Under the pieces are notes generated by a model. That model was not told the DNA's origin, did not search any database, and worked only from the letters and a program-made list of their open reading frames with translations. The translations under genes and the position numbers were made by a program. 64,000 nucleotides of DNA from Psychromonas sp. MB-3u-54 (lineage in GTDB: Bacteria; Pseudomonadota; Gammaproteobacteria; Enterobacterales; Psychromonadaceae), in the NCBI RefSeq assembly GCF_002836415.1, contig NZ_PJBP01000120.1:21599-85598 (forward strand), given 5' to 3'. Positions 28,361-38,311 of the stretch are shown one piece after another (position 1 is the stretch's first letter; each line of letters begins with the position of its first letter).

Positions 28361-28547
28361 ACTCGATTCCGCAGTTTTTTGTTATGGCTTTGACCATGAA
28401 ACTTTACTTGTTTGAAATTCAAATGGTTACATTTTTTTGAAAAAATAGATTTTTTATCCACGGTTTAAATTAATGAATATATCTTATTGATATGAAAAGC
28501 CGAAAAGTTTCGTGCCATCTTTAAAATTAAAAACTGCGGAATCGAGT
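28361..28547. mobile_element. MITE-like element with 19-bp perfect terminal inverted repeats
   Basis: ACTCGATTCCGCAGTTTTT at 28361-28379 is repeated exactly in inverse orientation at 28529-28547. The 187-bp span has no coding capacity, and a second imperfect inverted pair (GAAACTTT/AAAGTTTC) lies inside. AAC stands on both outer sides, a possible 3-bp target duplication. It is probably a non-autonomous transposon; no matching transposase is in the window. Confidence 0.65.
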
Positions 28548-28676
28548 AACAGTAATAAAGGGATATCCGGAACCAATCGCCAACATGACCAAAATCGTGG
28601 TAATCGTGGTAAACAGTTAAACCCAAATCAAAAAGGTGGAAAAAATAACAATAGTATCCAAGTAGTTAAGGTTCAT

Positions 28677-28703
28677 GGGCTCTTCAATTGAGCCCCTTTT
28701 TTT
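28677..28703 (+). terminator. Rho-independent terminator
   Basis: GGGCTC, TTCAATT, GAGCCC, then C and seven T. A classical plus-strand terminator with no recognisable gene in front of it. The upstream open frame at about 28548-28682 may be the cut-off 3' end of a gene broken by the MITE-like element. Confidence 0.7.
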
Positions 28704-29418
28704 ATGGAAATTTCAACCTGAAGTAGTTTTGAATAACTGAGCATGACTTTATAGCCTATTTAATAAAAAACGAAGACAGAAGTCATGATATGTACGATTG
28801 ATTTGGGGCGCTGACACAGGAAACATTAGTATTGAGTCAACTTGAGCTCTTTGCGGCTGTTACTATCCATAGATTTTAGCGGGAAAATCCGTGTTGGAAT
28901 CTAAAGTTATTTTTCAATCTTCTTAGCTTGTTCTTATTCGGCCTATTATCAATTAATCTTATTTCCGCAGCTGATTAATGGTTTAAGTTTAGATTTAACT
29001 GGCACAGTTAACTTACTTCATTTTTTGCTTAGACATTCATAACCTAACTGACTAACACTCACTAAGTATCTAATACCAAATCCATTAATTTTAAGTTCTG
29101 CACGTTTATTCGAATGATTAGAAACTTAATTTAACCCAGTATCTGTCAATATCTGCATTCTAGTTACTAAATTTAATGATGACTTAAGCTCAGTATGTCA
29201 GGATTTTACGGGCAGTCATTTTTAACTGTATGTATAACCAGTTGTTTTTTTTACTGGTTACGTGAAATCAAGCATTTTTACACTTTCCAATAAAATTTTG
29301 TAACAAGCCCCCTTTTATTACCGGCTGGTTTCGTTGATAAAACCAATAAATAACGGTGTTTAATTTCTGCGTTTAATACTAATAACAGCACTATTTACGC
29401 CTAATCAATAGTTGCAGA

Positions 29419-32400
29419 TTATTCGTTATCCCATTGATAATAAACATCAACAGCTTGATTTAAGCCATTCGATGCTTCAATAAAAAATCGTTCAAACAAT
29501 TCGTAACGAATTGAAAATATGGTAAAGCTATCAAATACGCCAACCCCATAACTGAGCTCTAAATTTGGGGCAATATAGCCACTGACACCGACCGTCTGGC
29601 CATCTCCTTCACCGCCTGAAGTAAGCGATAAATCACTTATACCGACTTTATTACCGAAATCCCCCATGACTTCAGACGTTTGCCCTGCCCCAAAATTAAT
29701 TAGCATATTGGTATATTGATTGTCTTCCTGGCTGTTAAGGCTATTTGTTATTGATTTACCGCGTGTTATATAGGCTAATGCATCCTGCTGAGACATGCTG
29801 GGATCAGAGAAAATGACCAGTTCAAGTTTATCTGGCGTGCCGCTTACCCGGATTCCCGCTGTAACATCATCTTCTACTTTATTAGGATCGCGGATGGCTT
29901 CAATTGAAATATAGGGCGATTCAGGAATCCCCTGAAATATTATTCTGCTATTTTGTAATACTAATTGTTGGCCTAATGCGCGATAACTGCCATCAACAAG
30001 CTTTAAGTCACCATGTATGGTGAGATCTTTATTTAATCGTTTCCTGATTAATAAAGCACCCGTTACCGATGTATCCAAACCAAGGGCTTCAATTTGTAAT
30101 TTTGATCCAAGATCCAAGGTTAAATTCATCATTATCGGTAAGTCAGTTGCATTAGGTTTCTGTTTGATATCAACCACCACAATGTCTTTCGAGGTTGAAA
30201 CTGATCCTGCAGGCAACTCTTTTACGGTTATTTTTCCCTGATCAACAAGGATGTCCCCTGTTAAATTAATATTTTGATCAAAGGTTAATTCCAAATTTGG
30301 ACTGACCAGTAGATAAATTTTAGAATAATCATTTATAACCATCTGATTTCCTTGTAAATTAACTTTACCTTTAAACTTATCTTGCCAGTCAAACTCACCG
30401 CTAATATACGACTTCCCCTTTTCTATATCTTCTTTGTTTATGGTTTTATTTTTCTGCAGTGGCGAAGTCACAAATTTAAGCGAAGTATCAACAAGACTGA
30501 CTGTTTTATTTATAAATTTGAATACTTTGTTGTTTTCTTTGCTGGCGGGATCTCGACCATTAGTATCAAAATAACCTTCTAAGGTGGCAGATTGGTTATT
30601 TATTTTAATCATAGTATTTAAATCATGTAATTGGATTGGAGCCCCTACTGCCTTAATTGAGGTATCTTTCACATGGATTTCACCATTAACAAGCGGATTT
30701 TTAATGGCTCCGTTGATGCTTACATTTGCGCTTAACATACCAGATAACTTTTCAAGTTCGGGAATAAGAACGCTGAAAGGCGAAAAATCTGACACCTCAA
30801 GATCGACACTGGCCTTTATATTCGGGTTATTGGTCGTATTTTTTAATTGACCTTTTAGCTGTGCATTGAGTAAATTTTTTGATGAAATTTTGGCTGAAAA
30901 ATCTGTATTTTTCTGGTCGGAAACGACATTGATAGCAAAGGTATCAACCGGATACTCAACAATATTTTTATCACCTGGAGCAAGGGGCACAAGATGTAGT
31001 TTCATTTTCATATCGGTAGAAGAGATTGTTATATTACCGGCCGGTTTATCATTTCCTTGCCAGCTTAGATCGGCATTAGCCGAAACGGCACCATCAAAGC
31101 TGATTTTTTCAGGTAATATTTCATCAAGACCCGCCAAAAGGTAGGAGTCTATCTGCAGTATAATATTATTAGTTTCACCTATATTTAATTTTTTCAGGCA
31201 TAACTTGCCATTATCTTTGATGCTGTTACTTGAAGCTGTCCAGCAATGTGCTGTCAGTTGCACATTTTGTCCTTCGATAACGACATCAAAGGGAGTATCC
31301 AGGGTCAATTTTTGTTTATGAAGATCTACAACAGCGGCGCTCACGGCCGTTAACCATTTATCGCCGATCTGTTTTAATTGTATTTGCATATCACTGGAGA
31401 TAATGTCACTGACCACTTGAAGATCAATCTGATGATTTTCACCCTGTGCACTGCGGCCAGTATTTTTGACGTTGATATCAATGGTATCAATAAGCTGTTC
31501 GGCAACCTCGAGTTTTTTGGCCTGTACAACAAGAGTGGCTTGGGGCTGTTTTGAGAGCAGGAGTTGCCCATTAAGCTTTAATGAGTTGAGGGAGGATGTA
31601 TCATAACGGAGCGCATCTGCTTGTAAATCAGAGCTGACCTTAATGGCGTCCATCGGGCCCTGTATTTTAACTTCCCCCTTGATGATACCAGTGCTGTTAA
31701 GTAACGCATGGCTTAGATCTTTAATATCAACTGCAACAGTCAAATCATTCTGTTGTGCGAGTTTGCCATTAATAAGAATTTGGTTGTCGGCATTATGCAG
31801 GTAAACATTTTGTAACATTAATCCTTCTTTGTCGTTGCCATTAATAGCACCATTAATCGCAAAGGGACGCTTTAAAAATTGACCATCAATCGCCATTTCC
31901 GGAATAGAGACTAACCAGCCTGGTGCTTTATTGTCGTTTAACTCAATAGCAACATGTTGTTTTAATTTTCCGTTAAATTGGCCTGTGTATTCTGTTTTGA
32001 GTTGTTTTAAATCGATATTTTCAATATCTAATTGACCCTGCCAGGTGATTTTTTTTGACCAGTCCAGTAAACCGGTTAATTTCAATAATCCGTTAAGGGT
32101 ATTTATTGTTAAGTTATTTACATTTAATTTTTGTAAATCCCCTGCCGCTTTTAAATCTATTTTTCCAGCGGGCATATTCTCTAATTCATAATCAGTCTGT
32201 AAATTGAGCTGATAATCATTTAGTTTCCCCTGGCTGCTTAACTGCCCTTTTGGTGAAAAATACGCAGATTTTCCATCCAAAGGCCAACCTAATTTTTGCC
32301 AATCAAGGGTTAGACTGTAAGGTAAATTATCGGCGAATAAATTTACATCTAATTTCATTTGCGCTGTTATTTTATTGCTAAGCTGTAAATCTGTTTTTAA

Positions 32401-33396
32401 ATTAGAAAAATCGCCACTGCTTTTTAAGCTAAAATGCTGCGCGTTGAGAAGAGAGTTCGGCTGTATGTTTTTGATATCTTTAATGCTGCCGGTTAATTGG
32501 ACTGCTAGTGGATATTTTCCGGTAAAATTTATTTCCCCCATTAAGTCCAGATCTGCCTCGGGCATATCAATGCTGAATTGATCCACTTCTAATTTGTTAT
32601 AAAAGAATCGTAATGCTGACTGTGCCGAATTTATCGAAACGAGGGGTTGCTGGTCACCTTGGGTTAATTTGAAGTCTGAAATTTGGATATTTTTAATATC
32701 TAAATTAAAAAAGGATGAGATCGCCGATAAATTCTGTTCACTTACCAGTGCAGGCAATGAGTTTAATGGCATTAAATTATTTGTTTCTTTTGTTGTTTCT
32801 GCCGCTGCTTTGCTGCCGGGTAAATCAACCACTAGACCCTCGGTGATTGAATTAAAAATGGTCACATTATCTCTAAAACCTTGGGCCTGGATTTCCCAAC
32901 GTTTGCTTGCAACTGATAATGTGCCAGGCAGTGTAAAAGAACTATTATTTAAAATAAGAGATTGAATATCTATAAAGATCGGTAGTTGTAGCGAGGTAAA
33001 GGGATTATCCGCCAGTGCTTTAATTTCGGCTTCTGTCGGCGGCTTGGTTTCATCTAAATCTAAAACAATATCCATCTCATCGGCATGCAGCTTTTCGACA
33101 CAAATTTTTGTAAAAGCACATGACCAATCAAAAGCGTATTCTAATTTAGAAAAAGAGATCGAAAAAAAATCAGATTTCCAACTGATATTCGAATAATGGG
33201 GATTCAAAAATAAACTGCCTGAATCAAGTGTGACGGCAAGTCGCGGTTCAAATTTGGTTGCCAGTTTAATCGCAAGATTAGTACCTGAATGTGTAAATAA
33301 AATAGCCGTTACACTGGCGACGGTAAATATAATTAATAACAATAACGTTAAAAAAGTTTTTCTACATATTAACTTTATTTTTAACTTGGTACTCAT
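29419..33396 (-). CDS. tamB: Translocation and assembly module subunit TamB
   Basis: 1325 residues. An N-terminal signal-anchor (about 13-33, LTLLLLIIFTVASVTAILF) fixes it in the inner membrane. A very long beta-rich AsmA-like/TamB body crosses the periplasm, and the conserved TamB C-terminal (DUF490) domain ends with YYQWDNE. With TamA it assists insertion of autotransporters and other outer-membrane proteins and is implicated in phospholipid transport. It overlaps tamA by 4 bp (ATGA), so it is translationally coupled to it. Length is within the family range. No defects seen. Confidence 0.95.
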   Translation of the reverse strand: MSTKLKIKLICRKTFLTLLLLIIFTVASVTAILFTHSGTNLAIKLATKFEPRLAVTLDSGSLFLNPHYSNISWKSDFFSISFSKLEYAFDWSCAFTKICVEKLHADEMDIVLDLDETKPPTEAEIKALADNPFTSLQLPIFIDIQSLILNNSSFTLPGTLSVASKRWEIQAQGFRDNVTIFNSITEGLVVDLPGSKAAAETTKETNNLMPLNSLPALVSEQNLSAISSFFNLDIKNIQISDFKLTQGDQQPLVSINSAQSALRFFYNKLEVDQFSIDMPEADLDLMGEINFTGKYPLAVQLTGSIKDIKNIQPNSLLNAQHFSLKSSGDFSNLKTDLQLSNKITAQMKLDVNLFADNLPYSLTLDWQKLGWPLDGKSAYFSPKGQLSSQGKLNDYQLNLQTDYELENMPAGKIDLKAAGDLQKLNVNNLTINTLNGLLKLTGLLDWSKKITWQGQLDIENIDLKQLKTEYTGQFNGKLKQHVAIELNDNKAPGWLVSIPEMAIDGQFLKRPFAINGAINGNDKEGLMLQNVYLHNADNQILINGKLAQQNDLTVAVDIKDLSHALLNSTGIIKGEVKIQGPMDAIKVSSDLQADALRYDTSSLNSLKLNGQLLLSKQPQATLVVQAKKLEVAEQLIDTIDINVKNTGRSAQGENHQIDLQVVSDIISSDMQIQLKQIGDKWLTAVSAAVVDLHKQKLTLDTPFDVVIEGQNVQLTAHCWTASSNSIKDNGKLCLKKLNIGETNNIILQIDSYLLAGLDEILPEKISFDGAVSANADLSWQGNDKPAGNITISSTDMKMKLHLVPLAPGDKNIVEYPVDTFAINVVSDQKNTDFSAKISSKNLLNAQLKGQLKNTTNNPNIKASVDLEVSDFSPFSVLIPELEKLSGMLSANVSINGAIKNPLVNGEIHVKDTSIKAVGAPIQLHDLNTMIKINNQSATLEGYFDTNGRDPASKENNKVFKFINKTVSLVDTSLKFVTSPLQKNKTINKEDIEKGKSYISGEFDWQDKFKGKVNLQGNQMVINDYSKIYLLVSPNLELTFDQNINLTGDILVDQGKITVKELPAGSVSTSKDIVVVDIKQKPNATDLPIMMNLTLDLGSKLQIEALGLDTSVTGALLIRKRLNKDLTIHGDLKLVDGSYRALGQQLVLQNSRIIFQGIPESPYISIEAIRDPNKVEDDVTAGIRVSGTPDKLELVIFSDPSMSQQDALAYITRGKSITNSLNSQEDNQYTNMLINFGAGQTSEVMGDFGNKVGISDLSLTSGGEGDGQTVGVSGYIAPNLELSYGVGVFDSFTIFSIRYELFERFFIEASNGLNQAVDVYYQWDNE

Positions 33397-35120
33397 AATT
33401 CAGGTCCGATCATAAAGTGTATCATCCATTTATTAAGCGTTGTATTGTCATTGTTCACGGGCGCTGCCACATAAAATCTAACCGGGCCGATTGGAGACGA
33501 CCAAACAATACCAAGACCCGCGCCAACGGAAATCGGTTCGCTGAAGGTAGAGGTCGCGGTTCCCGCATCAATAAAGGTGGCCAACTTCCAATTAGCGGCC
33601 ACCGGGAAACGGTATTCTAAACTTTGCACGGCGAGATATTTTCCGCCGATTAAATATCCATCATCATCTTCAGGAGAAATGCTTTCGTAACTGTAACCGC
33701 GAATACTTTGATCTCCCCCGGCAAAAAAGCGCATGGACGCTGGAACGTTATAGATAGAGTCAGTATAAAGCGCGCCCACTTCCGTGGTGCTGAAAAATTG
33801 CTGTTGGTTATAGCTACGCAAAAATTTTGCTTTCCCGTAAAGCTTTAATAAATCAGAACTTGAAAACAAATCTTTATGGGCCACGGCGACCTCGTATTGT
33901 TGGGTGTCTCCCCAAGTTGGATGAAGACCACCACGTAATCTGGTGCGACTAAAACTTACCCCCGGCATAATTAATTCAGTTGAGAAACCCTGCTGACCCT
34001 GCACGCCGGACTCTTTGTCATAACGAATAAAGACATTGCGTAACCAATTATTTTCTAAGCGCTTATAGCGACCGACACTGAATAAATATTGTTGGGTATT
34101 GGTATCATTATCATCAACAAATTTATAACCTGTTTTAATCGAGTAATAATGGTTAAGAGGATCACTAATAGGAATGTTATAAGCTAAGGAGGCTTCTTGC
34201 TGCGGCACGGAGGCAACAACATTACCCACTATGCTATGGCCATATTGATTTATCCAGGGTCTGGTCCAGCGGAATTTACCTCGAATACCTTCATCGGTAC
34301 TAACCCCAAGACCGGCATTAAAGGAGTCTTTAGGGCGCATTTTAGCAAGCACTAAAAGCGGAATCTGGCGGCCCTGCTTTTTTTTAATTTCCGGTACAAT
34401 GGAGATATTTTTAAAATAACCCGTTCTATTTGTTTCCGTATTAAATTTCATTAAGGTTTGAGAATCGTAGGGATCGCCAGTTTTAAAGTTTTGTAATGAA
34501 GAAACAAATTTTTTGGCGGGTAAATCTTCCGGAGAAAAAAACAATTCACCAAACTGGTAGCGAATCCCGGTATCAAAACTGATGTTAACGGTCGCGCTGT
34601 TATTTTTGGAGATAACCTCAACGGATGCTTGGACAAATTTCGCATCAAAATATCCACGTTGTTGTGCCATGTTTTTTAGTTTGCTTTTCCCTTGCTCATA
34701 TTTACCATGGTGCAGAACATCATTTTTTTTAAGTGGAAAATTTTTAACTATCTTTAAAAAATCGGGATTCGAACTGCCCTCGCCGAGCAGTTTTAAATTT
34801 AACCCGCTAATACGGGTAGCCACTCCAAGGTCAACCAGCAGTGTAATGGTCTGTTTACCTGTTTCGCCGGTGACATTAATGTCGAGGTTCGTTTGATAAT
34901 AGCCTAAAGCCGTGACCGCTTGCCGGGTTGAACTTTGTACTTGTTGTAAATAACTTTGGCTATTAGCATTCTGAGGTTGTGATAATGCCTTCAAAAAAAC
35001 AACTATGTTTTCTTTTACATCTTTATTATCCATTCCTTTTATTGAGAATATAACATCCGCATGAAGGCTTCCATGCACAAGCAACGCTAATAATAAAAAT
35101 AAAATTTTATAAATTTTCAT
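33393..35120 (-). CDS. tamA: Translocation and assembly module outer-membrane protein TamA
   Basis: 575 residues. A signal peptide (MKIYKILFLLLALLVHGSLHA) is followed by POTRA domains (about 25-260) and a 16-strand Omp85 barrel with the lid-lock motif SIRGYSYES near residue 470. It ends in the aromatic C-terminal strand typical of Omp85 proteins (WMIHFMIGPEL). It pairs with TamB across the periplasm. The ribosome site is weak (GGAAG well upstream of ATG). Genes run tamA then tamB on the minus strand, as in other gammaproteobacteria. Confidence 0.95.
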   Translation of the reverse strand: MKIYKILFLLLALLVHGSLHADVIFSIKGMDNKDVKENIVVFLKALSQPQNANSQSYLQQVQSSTRQAVTALGYYQTNLDINVTGETGKQTITLLVDLGVATRISGLNLKLLGEGSSNPDFLKIVKNFPLKKNDVLHHGKYEQGKSKLKNMAQQRGYFDAKFVQASVEVISKNNSATVNISFDTGIRYQFGELFFSPEDLPAKKFVSSLQNFKTGDPYDSQTLMKFNTETNRTGYFKNISIVPEIKKKQGRQIPLLVLAKMRPKDSFNAGLGVSTDEGIRGKFRWTRPWINQYGHSIVGNVVASVPQQEASLAYNIPISDPLNHYYSIKTGYKFVDDNDTNTQQYLFSVGRYKRLENNWLRNVFIRYDKESGVQGQQGFSTELIMPGVSFSRTRLRGGLHPTWGDTQQYEVAVAHKDLFSSSDLLKLYGKAKFLRSYNQQQFFSTTEVGALYTDSIYNVPASMRFFAGGDQSIRGYSYESISPEDDDGYLIGGKYLAVQSLEYRFPVAANWKLATFIDAGTATSTFSEPISVGAGLGIVWSSPIGPVRFYVAAPVNNDNTTLNKWMIHFMIGPEL

Positions 35121-35304
35121 ACAATTAATAATAGTTCTTCCAATGCATACCGAAGGGTATTTTTAATAAAAAGACAGAAAAAAGTGCATACTCTGCAGTA
35201 TTCATAGGTTTTTCAATATTAGGCTGTTTTGCCCAATAGGAACCCTACTCACGTACTGATTAATGCATTGCAGATTGTGGCAGAAAAATAAAATAAGGAC
35301 AGAT

Positions 35305-35342
35305 AAAAACGCCGCTATTTTGTGGTATAACGGCGTTTTTTA
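35305..35342. terminator. Bidirectional terminator after htpX
   Basis: AACGCCG at 35308-35314 pairs with CGGCGTT at 35331-35337, flanked by A and T runs on both sides. It lies 18 bp after the htpX stop and should end htpX transcription on the minus strand. Confidence 0.75.
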
Positions 35343-35360
35343 TTTAATAGTGGTGATAAA

Positions 35361-36230
35361 TTATCGGGCTTCTTGCAGTGCTTTGATACGACTTTCTAAT
35401 GGCGGGTGAGACATAAATAACCCGCCACTGCGTTTCCCTGAAATACCGAATGCCATCATATTACCTTCCAGATGAGGCTCAGAACCTTTTTGTAAGCGCT
35501 TTAATGCGGCAATCATTTTATTTTTACCAACTAATTTAGCGGCACCCGAATCGGCACTAAATTCTCGTTGTCGGGAGTAGTACATGACGATCGTACTTGC
35601 CAATACGCCAAAGAGCATTTCTAAAACAAACACAATAATATAATAAGAAAATCCACGCCCTTCGGATTCAGAATTATTATTGTTTAGTGCACTGTCTATC
35701 ATATTGCCTAAAACACGGGCAATAAATATAACAAAGGTATTCACCACACCTTGAAGCAGCGTCATTGTTACCATATCACCGCTCGCAATATGACTGACTT
35801 CATGGGCTAAAACCGCTTCTGCTTCATCGCGTGTCATGGATTGCAATAAACCAGAACTAACGGCAACTAAGGCTTTATTTTTATTCATGCCTGTGGCAAA
35901 AGCATTCATATCAGGCGCATTATAAATGGCCACTTCAGGACAACTAATTCCAGCCTTTTTAGCTTGAGCTGCGACGGTATTAACCAGCCAGCGTTCAGTT
36001 TCAGTGTTAGCTTGAGTAATGACCACTGCACCGGTACTGCGTTTAGCTATCCACTTTGACATAGCTAAAGAGATAAACGCCCCTCCAAAACCGAAAACAG
36101 CGGCCAATGCCAGCAGACCTCCGGTACTTCGTGAGTCTAAGCCCGTAAACTTAAAAACTAAACTCAGTACGATACCTAAGACCAGCATGACGGCTAAATT
36201 TGTCAGCAAAAATAAAGCGATACGTTTCAT
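35361..36230 (-). CDS. htpX: Membrane-bound zinc protease HtpX
   Basis: About 289 residues from [11 protein letters not shown] at 36230, chosen because GAGG lies just upstream and family members start here; the frame extends 31 codons further without support. Two N-terminal membrane segments (about 5-25 and 33-55), the zinc metalloprotease motif [13 protein letters not shown] (HExxH), two further membrane segments (about 150-175 and 190-215) and the downstream glutamate in [14 protein letters not shown]. It is an M48 inner-membrane protease for quality control of damaged membrane proteins, acting beside FtsH. A heat-shock-like promoter precedes it. Confidence 0.95.
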   Translation of the reverse strand: MKRIALFLLTNLAVMLVLGIVLSLVFKFTGLDSRSTGGLLALAAVFGFGGAFISLAMSKWIAKRSTGAVVITQANTETERWLVNTVAAQAKKAGISCPEVAIYNAPDMNAFATGMNKNKALVAVSSGLLQSMTRDEAEAVLAHEVSHIASGDMVTMTLLQGVVNTFVIFIARVLGNMIDSALNNNNSESEGRGFSYYIIVFVLEMLFGVLASTIVMYYSRQREFSADSGAAKLVGKNKMIAALKRLQKGSEPHLEGNMMAFGISGKRSGGLFMSHPPLESRIKALQEAR

Positions 36231-36260
36231 AAAAACCTCAAATGGATGAATCAACAAAGA

Positions 36261-36290
36261 CATAATATGGCTATAATTTGCTTTTTCAAG
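36261..36290 (-). promoter_or_regulatory. Possible sigma-32 promoter of htpX
   Basis: The minus strand reads CTTGAAA, 13 bp, then CCATATTA, close to the heat-shock consensus (CTTGAAA, N11-17, CCCATnT). The -10 end is 31 bp before the htpX start. This is a pattern match only. Confidence 0.45.
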
Positions 36291-36390
36291 GCTAGATTTA
36301 AAATAAATATTAAAATCAAACAATAACGGTTTGCTTGATGAGTCAAAATAATTTATCGTTGTCGATTACATAACTCAAAAGGAAAATAAA

Positions 36391-36672
36391 ATGGCTTTAG
36401 CAAGTGCACGTCATATATTAGTAAGTTCTGAAGAAAGCTGTCTCGATATTAAACAACAAATTGAAGCGGGTAGCGATTTCGCTGATCTTGCTAAAAAACA
36501 TTCTTCATGCCCATCGGGTGCTCAAGGCGGCGCGTTAGGAGAATTCGGACCAGGTATGATGGTGCCAGAATTTGATACCGTAGTATTTAGTGCAGACGTA
36601 GGCTCTGTTCAGGGTCCCGTTAAAACTCAGTTCGGTTACCACTTATTAGAAGTTACAAGTCGTCAAGACTAA
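36391..36672 (+). CDS. ppiC: Peptidyl-prolyl cis-trans isomerase PpiC (parvulin)
   Basis: A 93-residue single-domain parvulin: ASARHILVSSEE at the start, GSDFADLAKKHSSCPSGAQG, GALGEFGPGMMVPEFD and TQFGYHLLEV. It is the length of E. coli PpiC and has no signal peptide, so it is a cytoplasmic prolyl isomerase. AAAGGAAA precedes ATG. It is transcribed divergently from htpX and ends at a strong terminator. Confidence 0.95.
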   Translation: MALASARHILVSSEESCLDIKQQIEAGSDFADLAKKHSSCPSGAQGGALGEFGPGMMVPEFDTVVFSADVGSVQGPVKTQFGYHLLEVTSRQD

Positions 36673-36721
36673 GTCTTTCTTATTATTTTTTAGTTAACAA
36701 ATAATCAGATTTGCTCATTAT

Positions 36722-36758
36722 AAAAAAAGCCTTTTATGCATTCATAAAAGGCTTTTTT
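36722..36758. terminator. Bidirectional terminator between ppiC and the ABC transporter
   Basis: AAAAAGCCTTTTATG and CATAAAAGGCTTTTT form a long stem around a short ATTC-region loop, with A/T tracts on both sides. It can end both ppiC (+) and the transporter operon (-). Confidence 0.85.
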
Positions 36759-36790
36759 GTAGGTGTCTCTTTATTACCTTTATTAGAAAG

Positions 36791-37558
36791 TTAAAGCATG
36801 GCGGAATCAAGTGCCGATAAGTTTTGTTTCACCGAGCGGCCAACGAATTCTTTGGTGCGTTGATGTTGCGGTTTTTCAAATATCTGTTTTGGCGTTCCCT
36901 GCTCGACGATATTTCCGCCTTCCATAAAGATAACTCGATTAGCAACTTCTCGCGCAAACTGCATCTCATGGGTAACAATAATCATGGTCTGTTTTTGCAC
37001 TGCTAATTGTTTCATGACTGCCAACACTTCATCAACCCATTCAGGATCAAGCGATGAGGTGGGTTCATCAAACAGAATAACTTCACCTTTTGCAGCCATT
37101 GCACGCGCAATGCCAACTCGTTGTTGCTGACCACCTGATAATTGCGATGGATATTGATGAATTTTTTCGCCAAGTCCCACTTGTTGTAAAATCGTTTCAG
37201 CTTGTTTTAAGGCTACTAATTTTGGCTCTTTCCAAACGGTGATCAAACTTTCAGCGACATTCTGCAGTGCGGTTTTATTGGCAAATAAAGAGTAATTTTG
37301 AAATACAAAGCTACTTTTTTTACGCAGATTGGTAATTTGTGCTGCTGTCGCGGTTGCACTGTCAACTTTCACATCCGCTATCTCAATAACCCCTGAAGTT
37401 GGAATTTCCAGATAATTTAAACAGCGTAATAATGTCGATTTTCCGGTACCCGATGGACCGATAATGACCACAATTTCGCCATGTGCGACTTCGAAATCAA
37501 TCCCGTTTAATACCATGTTATCGGCAAATTTTTTGCTTAGGTTTTGTACTTTAATCAT
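36791..37558 (-). CDS. Polar amino-acid ABC transporter, ATP-binding protein
   Basis: 255 residues, cytoplasmic ATPase of a PAAT-family importer (cystine/glutamine-like). Walker [11 protein letters not shown]-loop FQNYSLF, signature [16 protein letters not shown], Walker [15 protein letters not shown] and H-loop [10 protein letters not shown] are all present. It is the last gene of the three-gene operon and overlaps the permease by one base. Closest in style to TcyN/YecC-type cystine transporters, but the substrate cannot be fixed from sequence. Confidence 0.93.
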   Translation of the reverse strand: MIKVQNLSKKFADNMVLNGIDFEVAHGEIVVIIGPSGTGKSTLLRCLNYLEIPTSGVIEIADVKVDSATATAAQITNLRKKSSFVFQNYSLFANKTALQNVAESLITVWKEPKLVALKQAETILQQVGLGEKIHQYPSQLSGGQQQRVGIARAMAAKGEVILFDEPTSSLDPEWVDEVLAVMKQLAVQKQTMIIVTHEMQFAREVANRVIFMEGGNIVEQGTPKQIFEKPQHQRTKEFVGRSVKQNLSALDSAML

Positions 37559-38229
37559 TAGTAAGCTCTGTTCATACGAATTTCAAGATAATGCTGCAGA
37601 CGTGAAAATATTTCAATAACAGCCCAGTAAATAAGTGCAACGGCTAAAAAACTTTCGAAGTATTTAAAGCTGGATGAGGCTTCCATTTGCGCCTTGGCCA
37701 TTATTTCAGCCACCCCCAAAGTAAATGCCAAGGAGGTACTTTTGATCATATCAATAAAATAATTCATTAACGACGGTGTCGCTACTCGAGCAGCTTGCGG
37801 TAATATGATTCTGCGCATTGCTTGTAATCTGGTCATTCCAATACTTAAACAAGCTTCCATCTGACTTTTATTAACACCCATAATGGCGGCGCGAATACTT
37901 TCAGCCATATAGGCTGAAAAATGTAATGATAAACCAATGATCGCAGCACTAAATGCATCTACCCCTGCAAATATTGGCATTACTTGTGGTAAACCGTAAT
38001 ACAATAAAAAAAGTTGCACTAACAGAGGCGTGCCACGGAAAAAGGAAATAAATAAACCCGCAAAGTTGTGCAATACGGGTAATTTAAATACTCGAACTAT
38101 CGCTAAAATGACAGCAAGTATGATTGCAAAGCAAAAACCCAGGATGGCCATTTCCATGGTGACGCTAAGATATTTAAGTAAAATCGGTAATAGTTCAAGA
38201 ATATATTGAACATCTAATGGCATTTGCAT
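37558..38229 (-). CDS. Polar amino-acid ABC transporter, permease
   Basis: 223 residues with about five hydrophobic segments. It has the PAAT permease features [20 protein letters not shown] and the EAA loop [23 protein letters not shown]. It forms the inner-membrane channel, probably as a homodimer, with the ATPase encoded directly downstream. No clear ribosome site for the first Met; a second Met lies two codons in. An 82-bp gap with a hairpin separates it from the binding-protein gene. Confidence 0.93.
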   Translation of the reverse strand: MQMPLDVQYILELLPILLKYLSVTMEMAILGFCFAIILAVILAIVRVFKLPVLHNFAGLFISFFRGTPLLVQLFLLYYGLPQVMPIFAGVDAFSAAIIGLSLHFSAYMAESIRAAIMGVNKSQMEACLSIGMTRLQAMRRIILPQAARVATPSLMNYFIDMIKSTSLAFTLGVAEIMAKAQMEASSSFKYFESFLAVALIYWAVIEIFSRLQHYLEIRMNRAY

Positions 38230-38277
38230 AGGAAATGGCTCGTATTAATATTGAAAAAGTAGATAACTATTTAACTA

Positions 38278-38299
38278 AGCGACTGAAATTTCAGTCGCT
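38278..38299. terminator. 22-bp palindrome between binding-protein and permease genes
   Basis: AGCGACTGAAATTTCAGTCGCT is a perfect palindrome just after the binding-protein stop. Such stem-loops commonly protect the abundant binding-protein mRNA or cause partial termination before the permease. Confidence 0.6.
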
Positions 38300-38311
38300 A
38301 GGTTGTAGGGT

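Larger units (their letters stand above)
27930..29418. other. Long intergenic region between defence island and tamB
   Basis: About 1.5 kb with no convincing gene. It includes the upstream region of the vWA operon, a MITE-like element (28361-28547), a plus-strand hairpin terminator (28677-28703) that ends an open, Asn/Gln/Gly-rich frame with no visible start (NRQHDQNRGNRGKQLNPNQK), and a weaker hairpin near 29236-29262. It marks the boundary between accessory and core DNA. Confidence 0.5.
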
